Assembly (NCBI GenBank): GCA_030038495.1
Contig: JASHOV010000547.1
Span: 1 to 35,208 of the forward strand
Direction of reading: 5' to 3'
DNA: 35,208 bases
DNA from: Streptosporangiaceae bacterium
GTDB taxonomy: Bacteria; Actinomycetota; Actinomycetes; Streptosporangiales; Streptosporangiaceae
Shown piece after piece: positions 25,624-34,150 of the stretch (positions are counted from its first letter, which is position 1; each line of letters begins with the position of its first letter). The notes below the pieces were generated by a model. That model was not told the DNA's origin, did not search any database, and saw only the letters and a program-made list of their open reading frames with translations. A program made the translations under genes and the position numbers.

Positions 25624-26318
25624 GCCAGCTTCCCGATGGCCAGACCGCCGCGGCCGGCCAGGCTGCCGCCGACCACACCAGGCAGGACTTCTGGCGGAAG
25701 GAGAACCTGAACTTCAGCAAGCCGCATTACCGGCTCGAGAAGGCCCGGCGCATCATCGAGAAGGCGGCCGGAGGCAGGGAGTGCACGCTGCTCGATGTCG
25801 GCTGCGGGCCGGCGACCCTGATGCACATGCTCCCGCCGAACGTGCACTATTACGGCATCGACATCGCCATACAGCGGCCCGCGCCGAATCTCCTGGAGGC
25901 TGACATTGTCAAGGCACCCATCGGATTCAACGGCATCCGGTTCGACATCGTGCACGCGCAGGGAATCTTCGAGTACGTCGGTGACGTCCAGTCTCGGAAA
26001 TTCGCGGAAATAGCCGGCCTGCTCAAGGATGACGGCGTCTTCATCGTCTCGTACTGGAACTTCAGTCACCGCAACCCGCAGGACTACTTTGCCCATACCA
26101 ATATCCAGACCATAGCGGAGTTCCGCGACGACCTGTCGCGCCACTTTACGGTCGACCGTTTTTTCCCGGCCTCACACAATTTCCACCAGCACTGGCCGGG
26201 CCACAAGCTGACGCAGGCCATCAGCATGCACGTCAACCTGAACATTCCGGTCATCAGCCCGAGGCTGGCCGTCGAGTACTTCGCGTGTTGTTCTGCCCGG
26301 CCGCCCCGCGCCGGCTAG
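25620..26318 (+). CDS. Class I SAM-dependent methyltransferase
   Basis: ECTLLDVGCGPATLMHMLPPNVHYYGIDIA; FDIVHAQGIFEYVGDVQSRKFAEIAGLLKDDGVFIVSYWNF. GTGA overlap with the upstream stop. Confidence 0.85.
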   Translation: MSQLPDGQTAAAGQAAADHTRQDFWRKENLNFSKPHYRLEKARRIIEKAAGGRECTLLDVGCGPATLMHMLPPNVHYYGIDIAIQRPAPNLLEADIVKAPIGFNGIRFDIVHAQGIFEYVGDVQSRKFAEIAGLLKDDGVFIVSYWNFSHRNPQDYFAHTNIQTIAEFRDDLSRHFTVDRFFPASHNFHQHWPGHKLTQAISMHVNLNIPVISPRLAVEYFACCSARPPRAG

Positions 26319-27736
26319 GACGAGGCTCGCAGCAGTAGCACCCAGTCATCGAACCCGTCACTGTGCGCGGGCGGCGACGTGAACCTGCGTCTGCCAGAAT
26401 GGGGGAACCGGCCAATGGCGATGTATTTGCCGTTAGTGGGATTAAACCACTTAGCCGTAACCGTGCCGCGCATCATCGCGAGATTCACGGTAATCGTGTG
26501 CCTGGTTGGCAGGTAAATTACTCCAGTAGTACCGTTGGGAGTCAGCGCCGCGGTAACGTAATCGTTGCCCTGGACGTACCCGGTCGACTCGAAGGTGCCG
26601 TAACCAGCCGTCACGAATTTATGCGCCTGGTCCGGCACGAGGTCGTACCACGGGAGCGACCGGAAGAAGGCCTGCATAATGTCGAGCTGGGACACCGACA
26701 CGGTGTTGAGATGCTTGGACTCCTCCGCCCAGTCGGTACCGGAGTCCCACGTGTAGTGGTTGCCGTACAGCTGGCCCGTGGCGCCGCTAGTCATCGTCCA
26801 GTATTCCTGCAGGCGGAGCACATACGGCCCGCCGGTTTCGTGGCCGTCGTAATCTTCATACTCATAATTGGCCTCGCCCATGAAGACCGGAATCCGCGGC
26901 CGCTGATTGTAGGCGTGCAGCACCTCCGCGTAGGTCGGGTAGTACGTGTACGCGAGATTCAGCTTAACGGTCGAGGCCCAGGCGCTGTCGTCCAGCGAGC
27001 TGCTCGCGGGGTAATTAAGCTCTATCGTCTGGATACTGCTGCGGTCAACTGACGCGATGCCCTTCGCGATGGCCAGGACATTGGCGTTATCGGTAGCGTC
27101 TGTCCAGGACTGGAAGTCGTTACCACTAGTCCAGATAATGTTGCGGAAGTTCTTGAACCGTTTGCCGACGTAGACACCGTAGTTATAGTCGTTCGTGGCG
27201 CCAGCCTGGTCGATGTCACCGAGCCAGCCGCCGGTTTCGGCCGGATCCAGGAAAACGGTGATGCCGTGATCGGCCGCCAGTTTGATCATGTCGGCGGCCC
27301 GGTTGAAGTACGCCGGGTTGGGGTTGGCGAACGGGTTGGAGCTTGTGCCGCTGAACGGCTCGATCCCGTCGTAGGTGCTGCCGTCGTTGCCGCCGCAGCC
27401 GGTGTACCAGGTGCATATGAGGTCAATCCACGCCGAGTTGATGCCGTGGGCCTGGCGATTCGCGAAATAGATGTTGGCTTCGGCTTCGGAAAGCTCGCCG
27501 ATCAGACTTTGCGGACTGTCGCCCACGATCAGGTACGGGTGGCCGGCCTGGTCGACTAAGTAGCGGCCGTTCGCGCTCACCGAGGTTGGCCAGCAGAACG
27601 GCGCCTTCGCGTGGCTACAGCTAGTCGCCGCGTGCGATTCCCGCCCGACGGCGCGGGCAGCCGGGATACCCAGCAGGAGAAAGCAGACTACGGCCAGACC
27701 GGTTAACGGCTTACGACGGATGAGGCTGACCTGCAT
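26315..27736 (-). CDS. Secreted DUF4038-type glycoside hydrolase (apiosidase-like, GH140-type fold)
   Basis: Signal-like N-terminus (LIRRKPLTGLAVVCFLLLGIPAARA); NGRYLVDQAGHPYLIVGDSPQSLIGELSEAEANIYFANRQAHGINSAWIDLI; GITVFLDPAETGGWLG; PVFMGEANYEYED. Confidence 0.75.
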   Translation of the reverse strand: MQVSLIRRKPLTGLAVVCFLLLGIPAARAVGRESHAATSCSHAKAPFCWPTSVSANGRYLVDQAGHPYLIVGDSPQSLIGELSEAEANIYFANRQAHGINSAWIDLICTWYTGCGGNDGSTYDGIEPFSGTSSNPFANPNPAYFNRAADMIKLAADHGITVFLDPAETGGWLGDIDQAGATNDYNYGVYVGKRFKNFRNIIWTSGNDFQSWTDATDNANVLAIAKGIASVDRSSIQTIELNYPASSSLDDSAWASTVKLNLAYTYYPTYAEVLHAYNQRPRIPVFMGEANYEYEDYDGHETGGPYVLRLQEYWTMTSGATGQLYGNHYTWDSGTDWAEESKHLNTVSVSQLDIMQAFFRSLPWYDLVPDQAHKFVTAGYGTFESTGYVQGNDYVTAALTPNGTTGVIYLPTRHTITVNLAMMRGTVTAKWFNPTNGKYIAIGRFPHSGRRRFTSPPAHSDGFDDWVLLLRASS

Positions 27737-27801
27737 AGCTCACGCTCCCGAGTAGCTCGGCTCGATTGGCGGCGAAATTGAATGCTTTCCCGGTCCGCCG
27801 C

Positions 27802-28791
27802 CTAGGACCAGATATCGCGCTGCACGTTGAGGATGACGCGCGAGCCGAGGCGGTCTAGCTTCACCGGCAGCTCCTGCAGGCCGGCCAGGCTCTCCCGCAC
27901 CGCGCGCTGGCGCTCTACCGGGCACATCGCGAGCAGAAAGCCGCCGCCGCCTGCACCGGTCAGCTTCACGCCGGAGGCACCGGCGTCGAGCGCCCGGCTG
28001 ACCGCCAGGTCAACCTCTTCGCTGGACACTCCGGATGCCAGCTTGCGCTTGACCTCCCAGCTCTCTCGGACCGCCGGTCCGATGGCGTCCACGTCGCCAC
28101 CGCGCAGCCGCTCGGCGCCGAGCCCCGCGAGGTCTCGCAGTATGTCGAGTTGCGGCCGGGTGTCCTCGATGTTCGCGGACTGCTCGGCCAGGATCGAGTT
28201 CGCGCTCCTGGTGATGCCGGTGTAGAAGAGCATGATCTGCTGCTGGAGCGCTCGGCGACCTGCGGCCGAGATCCCCAGCTCATCGGCGACGACGTCATCG
28301 CCGGGGCCGAGCCGGATGTCGCGGATTCCGCCCAGCGCCGCTATGTACTGGTCCTGCTTGCCGATCGGCTTGCCGCACCGGTCGATCTCGATCCAGCACG
28401 CCCGGTCCGCCAGTTCCAGGCCGGACACCTGACGTCCCTGGTAGGCGAACAGCGCGTTCAGCAAGCCGACGGTCACCGCCGACGAGGAACCAAGGCCCGA
28501 GCCCGCGGAGGGTATGTCGGCCAGCGTGGTGATCTCGACGCCGCGCGTGACGCCGGTCATCCACATGGCCTCCCTGACGAGCTCGTGCTCGAGGTCCTCC
28601 ACCCTCGAGACGATCTCCTTCTTGGAGTAATTGACGTAGATGTCGTCATCGAAGCGCTGCTTGACGATGACGTAGACGTACTTATCCAGTGCGCAGTTGA
28701 GGACCCTGCCGCCATGCTCGCGGTAGTAGCCCGGCAGGTCCGTTCCCCCGCCGAGCAGGCCGATGCGCAGCGGCGTCTGGGTGATGATCAT
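27802..28791 (-). CDS. hddA: GHMP-family D-glycero-alpha-D-manno-heptose 7-phosphate kinase-like
   Basis: MIITQTPLRIGLLGGGTDLPGYYREHGGRVLNCALDKYVYV; PSAGSGLGSSSAVTVGLLNAL; GVKLTGAGGGGFLLAMCP. ATG 28791 overlaps the upstream stop (28788). Confidence 0.85.
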   Translation of the reverse strand: MIITQTPLRIGLLGGGTDLPGYYREHGGRVLNCALDKYVYVIVKQRFDDDIYVNYSKKEIVSRVEDLEHELVREAMWMTGVTRGVEITTLADIPSAGSGLGSSSAVTVGLLNALFAYQGRQVSGLELADRACWIEIDRCGKPIGKQDQYIAALGGIRDIRLGPGDDVVADELGISAAGRRALQQQIMLFYTGITRSANSILAEQSANIEDTRPQLDILRDLAGLGAERLRGGDVDAIGPAVRESWEVKRKLASGVSSEEVDLAVSRALDAGASGVKLTGAGGGGFLLAMCPVERQRAVRESLAGLQELPVKLDRLGSRVILNVQRDIWS

Positions 28792-29489
28792 CTCAGGGCC
28801 CGTGCAGGCCGTTCCTTCCTGGCTCGGCGGTAAGCATCGACAGTGCCGACATCGCGGAAGTAGCACTCGACGGGGACCGCGAAGGCCCTGCCGACTAGCT
28901 TGGGCAGCAGGTGGTAGCCGATATCGACCGGAGGCTGGCCGTGGATCTCGTCGATGACGCTCGGCCGGAACGCGTACATACCGGCATTGGTCAGGTCGGA
29001 CACCGGGTCAGCCGGCTTCTCCGTGAAGCCGATCACCCGGCCGGAGTCATCGAGCTCCAGCACGCCGCCGGCGGACGGAGACTCGGAGTGAAAGGCGGTC
29101 AGGGTCGCGATCGCACCCCGCTCTCGGTGCGCTTCGATCAGCGCACGGAGATCGAAGTCGGTGAGGTTGTCGGCATAGCATGCCAGGAAGAATTCCTCGT
29201 TCTCGACCCAGCGCCGGTTGGCCAGCAGAGTGCCCGCGCTGCCGAGCAACTCCGGCTCGAATGCAGTGCGGACCATCGGCGGACGTCCGCGGGCCGCCAG
29301 GTGATCGCGTACCACGTCCGGCAGGTGGTGCAGATTGACCAGGACCTCATCCACGCCCGCCTGGACGAAGGCATCCAGCCAGACATCCAGCAGCGGCCGG
29401 TCATCGATGACAAGCATGCACTTGGGAACCGTGTCGGTGATCGGTCGCAGCCGGGTACCGAGACCGGCGGCCAGCAGGAACGCCTTCAT
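28788..29489 (-). CDS. hddC: Nucleotidyltransferase, heptose-1-phosphate guanylyltransferase (HddC)-like
   Basis: MKAFLLAAGLGTRLRPITDTVPKCMLVIDDRPLLDVWLDAF; GMYAFRPSVIDEI; adjacent to the hddA-like gene. Confidence 0.78.
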   Translation of the reverse strand: MKAFLLAAGLGTRLRPITDTVPKCMLVIDDRPLLDVWLDAFVQAGVDEVLVNLHHLPDVVRDHLAARGRPPMVRTAFEPELLGSAGTLLANRRWVENEEFFLACYADNLTDFDLRALIEAHRERGAIATLTAFHSESPSAGGVLELDDSGRVIGFTEKPADPVSDLTNAGMYAFRPSVIDEIHGQPPVDIGYHLLPKLVGRAFAVPVECYFRDVGTVDAYRRARKERPARALR

Positions 29490-30598
29490 CCTGCGGCCCT
29501 GCGCACCACGCCGAGCGCCCGCATGCGCGCGCTCGCCTCGGCCAGCACGCCGTCCAGCCCGTCCATCCCCTCAAGCCAGGCGGCATACGCGGCGACCGAG
29601 TCGGCCGGCGTCCGGCGCGGCTTCCAGCCCAGGTCGGTCAGCGCGCCGATGTCCGACAGTATGTGGCGCGTATCGCCGAACCGGTACTCGCCGGTGACCA
29701 CAGCCTCGTCCGGCAAGCCGTACTGTCGCCGGACGACGTCGGCGAATTCCCTGGTAGTGACCGCCGTGCCGCCGCCGACGTTGAACACTCGCCCCGCGAC
29801 GCGCTCGTCTTCCAGCATCAGGACGTTGGCGTCCACCACGTCATCGATGTTCACGTAGTCGCGGATCGCTTCCCCGTCCTCGTACAGGGTCGGCGCCACG
29901 CCCTGCAGGTAGCTGAGGCAGAAAATACGGCACGCGCCCGAGTAGGCGTTGTAGACGGACTGCCGCGGGCCCTGGACGATGCTGTAGCGCAGGGCAACCG
30001 TCGGAATGTCGTAGCGCCTGCCAAGATTGACGGCCACCATCTCCTGGCCGTACTTGGACATGCCGTAGGCATTCTGCGGGTTCGCGATTCGCTCCGGCGT
30101 GGCCTGCATGCTGAGCGGGCCGCCGCACTGCGGGCAGGGAATGTCCCACTGGCCGGCGGCAACTGCGCCGGCGGGGCGCATGCCCGGCAGCTGCTCACCG
30201 TCGGCCGGGCAGATATAGAGCCCTTCACCCATCGCTGCCTGGGACGAGGCCACCACAACCCTGCTGACATCCAGGCGCTCGGCCACGATGATCTCGTAGA
30301 GCAGGGCCGTCGACACCACGTTCACGTCGGAGAACCGGGCGAAGTCGGTGAGGTAGTCCTGGTAGGCGGCGAGGTGGTAGACGGCGTCGACCCGGCGGAG
30401 CAGGTTCGTGACCAGATCACGGTTGCGGGTGTCGCCCTGCCAGAACTCGGCACCTGGCGGCAGCTTCGGGGGCTGGCCGCTTCTGTGCACCGGCGCGGTC
30501 AGCGCGTCGAGGATGACGACGTCGTGCCCGAGCTCGAGGAGTCGGTCGCACGTGTGCGACCCGATGAACCCGGCTCCGCCGGTAACCAGGACCCTCAT
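29486..30598 (-). CDS. NAD-dependent epimerase/dehydratase (extended SDR) with Cys-rich insertion
   Basis: MRVLVTGGAGFIGSHTCDRLLELGHDVVILD; NAYGMSKYGQEM (YxxxK); insertion LYICPADGEQLPG...WDIPCPQCGGPL. Confidence 0.88.
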   Translation of the reverse strand: MRVLVTGGAGFIGSHTCDRLLELGHDVVILDALTAPVHRSGQPPKLPPGAEFWQGDTRNRDLVTNLLRRVDAVYHLAAYQDYLTDFARFSDVNVVSTALLYEIIVAERLDVSRVVVASSQAAMGEGLYICPADGEQLPGMRPAGAVAAGQWDIPCPQCGGPLSMQATPERIANPQNAYGMSKYGQEMVAVNLGRRYDIPTVALRYSIVQGPRQSVYNAYSGACRIFCLSYLQGVAPTLYEDGEAIRDYVNIDDVVDANVLMLEDERVAGRVFNVGGGTAVTTREFADVVRRQYGLPDEAVVTGEYRFGDTRHILSDIGALTDLGWKPRRTPADSVAAYAAWLEGMDGLDGVLAEASARMRALGVVRRAAG

Positions 30599-31821
30599 GA
30601 CCGGCGGTGGTTCCTGCGCTCGGCGACTTCGCGGTAGACCTCCACGGTGCCCGCGGCTGTCGCCGCCCAGGTGAACTGGGCCGCCCGCCGGAATCCCAGA
30701 TCTCGCAGCCGGCCAGCGCCGGGCCCGGTGGCCTCGATTATGGCCCGGCCAATCGAGCCAGGCTCATTCGGGTCGCACAGCACCGCGGCTCCGCCTGCGG
30801 TCTCCGGCATCGCGCTGACGTCGGAGGTAACGACCGGGCAGCCGGACGCCATGGCCTCCAGAATCGGCAGCCCGAACGTCTCGTTGAATGACGGGTACAC
30901 GAAGACGTCAGCCGCCTGGTAGAAGCGCACGGTTTCGTGGAGCGGAACGCCGCCCACGAATATGACGTCGGCCGAGATACCGAGCTCAGCCACCAGCGCC
31001 TGAAGCTCCCTGGCGTACTTCTCGTTTCGTCCAGGGCCGACGATCACAAGCTGCCTGTCACCCAGCTGGTCGCGAGTCAGTGCCCATGCCCGGAGCAGCC
31101 CCTCGCAATTCTTGTACCGCCACAGTGACGACAAAAACAGCACGAATGGCTTGGTGACGCCGTAGGACCGCAGGTGCGCTCGCGCGGCGCCGGCGTCACC
31201 CGGCCGGAACAGGTCATGGTCGACCGCCTCGTTGATCAGCTTCAGCTTGGCCGGGTCGACCTCCAGGTGACGCTCGACCTCGGCGCGCAGGCTCTGCGAG
31301 TTGATGATGATCGCATCCGCGACTCGGGCCGAGCGCGGGTAGTTCAGCCGCCGGTACGCGCGGGTCAGCCGCGGGATGGCCTGCGAGGCGGTAAACGCGT
31401 GCATGGTCTTTATGTGCACGACGAGCGACCAGGGAAAGTTGACGACCGGCGCCATCCCGGTGTTGAAGACGTTGATGCGACTGAGCGGCAGCCGCACCGG
31501 CGAGTAGAGGTGCTCGCTCAGCGTGCGCGGCACACGCCTTTCGTTCGACCAGGGATAGGTGATGTAGCGGACGTTCGGCCCGTAACCCTGATGCAGCGGC
31601 CGCGAGCGAGGGCTCACGAGCAGGTGCAGCTCCTCCTCGGGCGAGAGGAGCCTGGCCATCTCGGGGATCATCCGGGTCCAGAACCAGTGGGCACCGGAAG
31701 GATTGTTCGGGTCGTCCTGGAGGAGGTTGATGCCGACGCGCATCGGCGCCGGCCGGGCCCGTCGGGCCAGCGCCGCGGAGCGCTGATCCCGCGGGGCGGC
31801 AGAGGTTCCGGGCGCAGGCAT
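30595..31821 (-). CDS. Glycosyltransferase family 4
   Basis: SSLWRYKNCEGLLRAWALTRDQLGDRQLVIVGPG; YPSFNETFGLPILEAMASGCPVVTSDVSAMPE. The conserved core starts near M at 31743; ATG 31821 closely follows the gmhA-like stop. Confidence 0.88.
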   Translation of the reverse strand: MPAPGTSAAPRDQRSAALARRARPAPMRVGINLLQDDPNNPSGAHWFWTRMIPEMARLLSPEEELHLLVSPRSRPLHQGYGPNVRYITYPWSNERRVPRTLSEHLYSPVRLPLSRINVFNTGMAPVVNFPWSLVVHIKTMHAFTASQAIPRLTRAYRRLNYPRSARVADAIIINSQSLRAEVERHLEVDPAKLKLINEAVDHDLFRPGDAGAARAHLRSYGVTKPFVLFLSSLWRYKNCEGLLRAWALTRDQLGDRQLVIVGPGRNEKYARELQALVAELGISADVIFVGGVPLHETVRFYQAADVFVYPSFNETFGLPILEAMASGCPVVTSDVSAMPETAGGAAVLCDPNEPGSIGRAIIEATGPGAGRLRDLGFRRAAQFTWAATAAGTVEVYREVAERRNHRRS

Positions 31822-31822
31822 G

Positions 31823-32497
31823 TCAGAACACCACCGAGCTGATGGCGTCGGCGGTCATCCGCGACTGGCGGATGTACTGCGCGACCGCGTGCATGATCGC
31901 CTGGTGCAAGTCCTCGATCACCCCGTAGTTCGCGCCATCCACATGGATGGCGACCTCGGCGAGTGCCCTGGCCTCACCGCCGTCGAAGCCGGTCAGCGCG
32001 ATCGTGCGCAGGGCGTTGGCCCTCGCCCACCGCAGCGCGCTGACGATGTTCGGCGAGCGCCCCGACGACGATATGGCGATCAGCACGTCACCCGGCACCG
32101 CGTGCGACTGAAGCTGGTGGGCGAAAACTTCCTCGTACCCATGGTCGTTCGCGATGGCCGTCATCAGCTCGATGTTGGCGCTCAGGCTTACCACCCTCGG
32201 CGCGAGGTCGGTCCTGTCCCTTATGCCCTTGAGGTGGTCGCATTGCAGATGGTTGGCGATCGCAGCCGAGCCGCCGTTCCCGCAGCAGAAGACGCCCGCA
32301 CCGCGGGTATACGCGTCGATCAGGATCGCGGCCGCCTGGTCCAGCGCGGCCGGCTCGATGGAGCTGGCCGCCCTGGCGGTCTCCCGCGCGTATCCGTCGA
32401 AGTACCAGGCAGCACGCGCGTACGGCGTCGCCGGAAATTTCGCCGGGCCGTCGTCACCGGCAGGTGCGACGGCCGGAAGCCGGTCGATGGTAGTCAT
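31823..32497 (-). CDS. gmhA: SIS-domain D-sedoheptulose-7-phosphate isomerase (GmhA)-like
   Basis: GVFCCGNGGSAAIANHLQCDHLKG; LSANIELMTAIANDHGYEEVFAHQL; GDVLIAISSSGRSPNIVSAL. ATG 32497 overlaps the upstream stop (ATGA). Confidence 0.87.
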   Translation of the reverse strand: MTTIDRLPAVAPAGDDGPAKFPATPYARAAWYFDGYARETARAASSIEPAALDQAAAILIDAYTRGAGVFCCGNGGSAAIANHLQCDHLKGIRDRTDLAPRVVSLSANIELMTAIANDHGYEEVFAHQLQSHAVPGDVLIAISSSGRSPNIVSALRWARANALRTIALTGFDGGEARALAEVAIHVDGANYGVIEDLHQAIMHAVAQYIRQSRMTADAISSVVF

Positions 32498-33060
32498 GCG
32501 GCCATCCGCTCCAGGATGAATGGTGCGGCAGCGGCGAGGTCTGGAAAGGACCAGACGCCGGCCCGTGCCTGGCGGTTGGGCCCTACGTGGATCGCGGTAG
32601 CACCGATCGCCTCGGCGAGCCCGATATCCTCGGGACGGTCGCCGACCACCCACGACGCCGCCAGGTCAAGATTCAGTGCCGCTTCCGCCGCCCTCGCCAT
32701 GCCGGGGCGCGGCTTACGGTCCTCGCTCGTGCGGGCGAACGCCTCGACGATCCCCGCCGGGTGGTAGGGGCAGAACGCGAACAGATCGACGTGCGCTCCG
32801 TAGCCGGCCAGAAGTTCCGCAATATAGCGGTGGACCTGCGCGACGTCGTCGATCCCGTAGAAGCCGCGAGCGACTCCGGCCTGGTTCGTGAGAACCGCAA
32901 CTGGAACGCCCGCCTGGTTGAACCGGGCAATGGCCTCGGCCGATCCGTCGATGAATTCGACGCGATCGATCGAGCCGACGTATCCGTGGTCGACGATGAT
33001 CGTGCCGTCGCGATCCAGCAGGACCCCCGGATGGCGCGGGCTAGCAGCTGCTGTCGCCAT
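32494..33060 (-). CDS. gmhB: HAD-family D-glycero-D-manno-heptose 1,7-bisphosphate 7-phosphatase (GmhB)-like
   Basis: VLLDRDGTIIVDHGYVGSIDRVEFIDGSAEAIARFNQAGVPVAVLTNQAGVARGFY; CPYHPAG; KPRPGMARAAEAAL; VGDRPEDIGLAEAIGATAIHV. Confidence 0.9.
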   Translation of the reverse strand: MATAAASPRHPGVLLDRDGTIIVDHGYVGSIDRVEFIDGSAEAIARFNQAGVPVAVLTNQAGVARGFYGIDDVAQVHRYIAELLAGYGAHVDLFAFCPYHPAGIVEAFARTSEDRKPRPGMARAAEAALNLDLAASWVVGDRPEDIGLAEAIGATAIHVGPNRQARAGVWSFPDLAAAAPFILERMAA

Positions 33061-33141
33061 GGCAGCACCTCTCCTCCACGCCCGCTCGGGCCCTCAGTTC
33101 CGGCCGCCAGTTCGGTGCGCAACTCTCTGCGCGAGTGCTAC

Positions 33142-33175
33142 GGGCATATGAGCGGAAAGTTGGCGGCCGTGATAC
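33142..33175 (-). promoter_or_regulatory. Cluster motif site: GTATCAC-N20-TATGCCC upstream of gmhB/gmhA/hdd operon
   Basis: Reverse strand gtatcacggccgccaactttccgctcatatgccc. Confidence 0.65.
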
Positions 33176-33194
33176 TGGATGTGCCACGCGAGAC

Positions 33195-34028
33195 TCAAGT
33201 GGTCGGGCGGCCTTCGCCGACCGCGATCCCGAACATCCCGATCTCATCCAGCGACTCGCAGACGACCGTCCGGTAGCCGGGATGCCGCCGCGCGAAGGTC
33301 GCGAACCCGGTATGCGACTTGATGTCGTCCACCAGCATCACGCCGCCCGGTGACAGCTTCGCGGCGACCTGTTCCATCTCGAACAGGGTATTCCTGGCCG
33401 TGTGCAGGCTGTCGTGGATGAAGAGATCGACCTGGTCGACCTCGGCGACCAGGGCCGGCAGCCGCTGCCTGCTCGAGCCCTCCAGGTAGGACCAGCGTGC
33501 GCGGCACTCGTCAGTGACGGCCGCCCCGGTGTCGGCGTGCAGCCGATGATCAAGGGGGTGCGGCAGGTCGATGCTCCACAGATGGCCCTGGTCGTTCAGG
33601 CGCAGCGCCTCGAGCACCACCCGGCTGGTGACGCCGTGCGCGACCCCGGTCTCGATCACGACCTGCGGCCGGGTGTGCATGACGGTGCACCACACGGCCC
33701 GGCAGAGGAAGATCTCAGCATCGCTGTACCACCCGTAGGTGCCGCGGCCCGAGCCAAGCCCACGGCCGGACAGGAGCGCAGCGATCTCCGCCATGAGCCC
33801 GTCGAGGCGCTCGGCCTCCGGGCACGGCCAGGCCGCGCCGAATATGCCGTGCAGGTGCTCGAACCAGCCCTCGTCGAGCTGGGCCGGGCTGTATTTCACG
33901 CTCCCGTGGCGCTGCCAGAACTCGCCGGGCAGCGCCCGGCTCACTGCGACCGGATCGGCAGCGAACGTGCGCAGGAGGCGCGCCAGCTTCTGCGGGCGCG
34001 GCTCCTGCGGCTCAGTCCTCACGCTCAC
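33195..34028 (-). CDS. CmcI/cephalosporin hydroxylase-family class I SAM methyltransferase
   Basis: VVIETGVAHGVTSRVVLEALRLNDQGHLWSIDLPHPLD; VDLFIHDSLHTARNTLFEMEQVAAKLSPGGVMLVDDI. Confidence 0.75.
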   Translation of the reverse strand: MSVRTEPQEPRPQKLARLLRTFAADPVAVSRALPGEFWQRHGSVKYSPAQLDEGWFEHLHGIFGAAWPCPEAERLDGLMAEIAALLSGRGLGSGRGTYGWYSDAEIFLCRAVWCTVMHTRPQVVIETGVAHGVTSRVVLEALRLNDQGHLWSIDLPHPLDHRLHADTGAAVTDECRARWSYLEGSSRQRLPALVAEVDQVDLFIHDSLHTARNTLFEMEQVAAKLSPGGVMLVDDIKSHTGFATFARRHPGYRTVVCESLDEIGMFGIAVGEGRPTT

Positions 34029-34107
34029 GACGTTCTCCCCTCAGGGGCCGGCCAGCAGATCAGGCTGACCAGCAGGTCAGTGCGGCCAGCGGGTGCCCAG
34101 CTGCCGC

Positions 34108-34141
34108 CTGAATATGAACCCCGAGCCGGTGATCGTGATAC
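34108..34141 (-). promoter_or_regulatory. Cluster motif site: GTATCAC-N20-TATTCAG upstream of CmcI-like methyltransferase
   Basis: Reverse strand gtatcacgatcaccggctcggggttcatattcag. Confidence 0.62.
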
Positions 34142-34150
34142 TGGGCGCCG

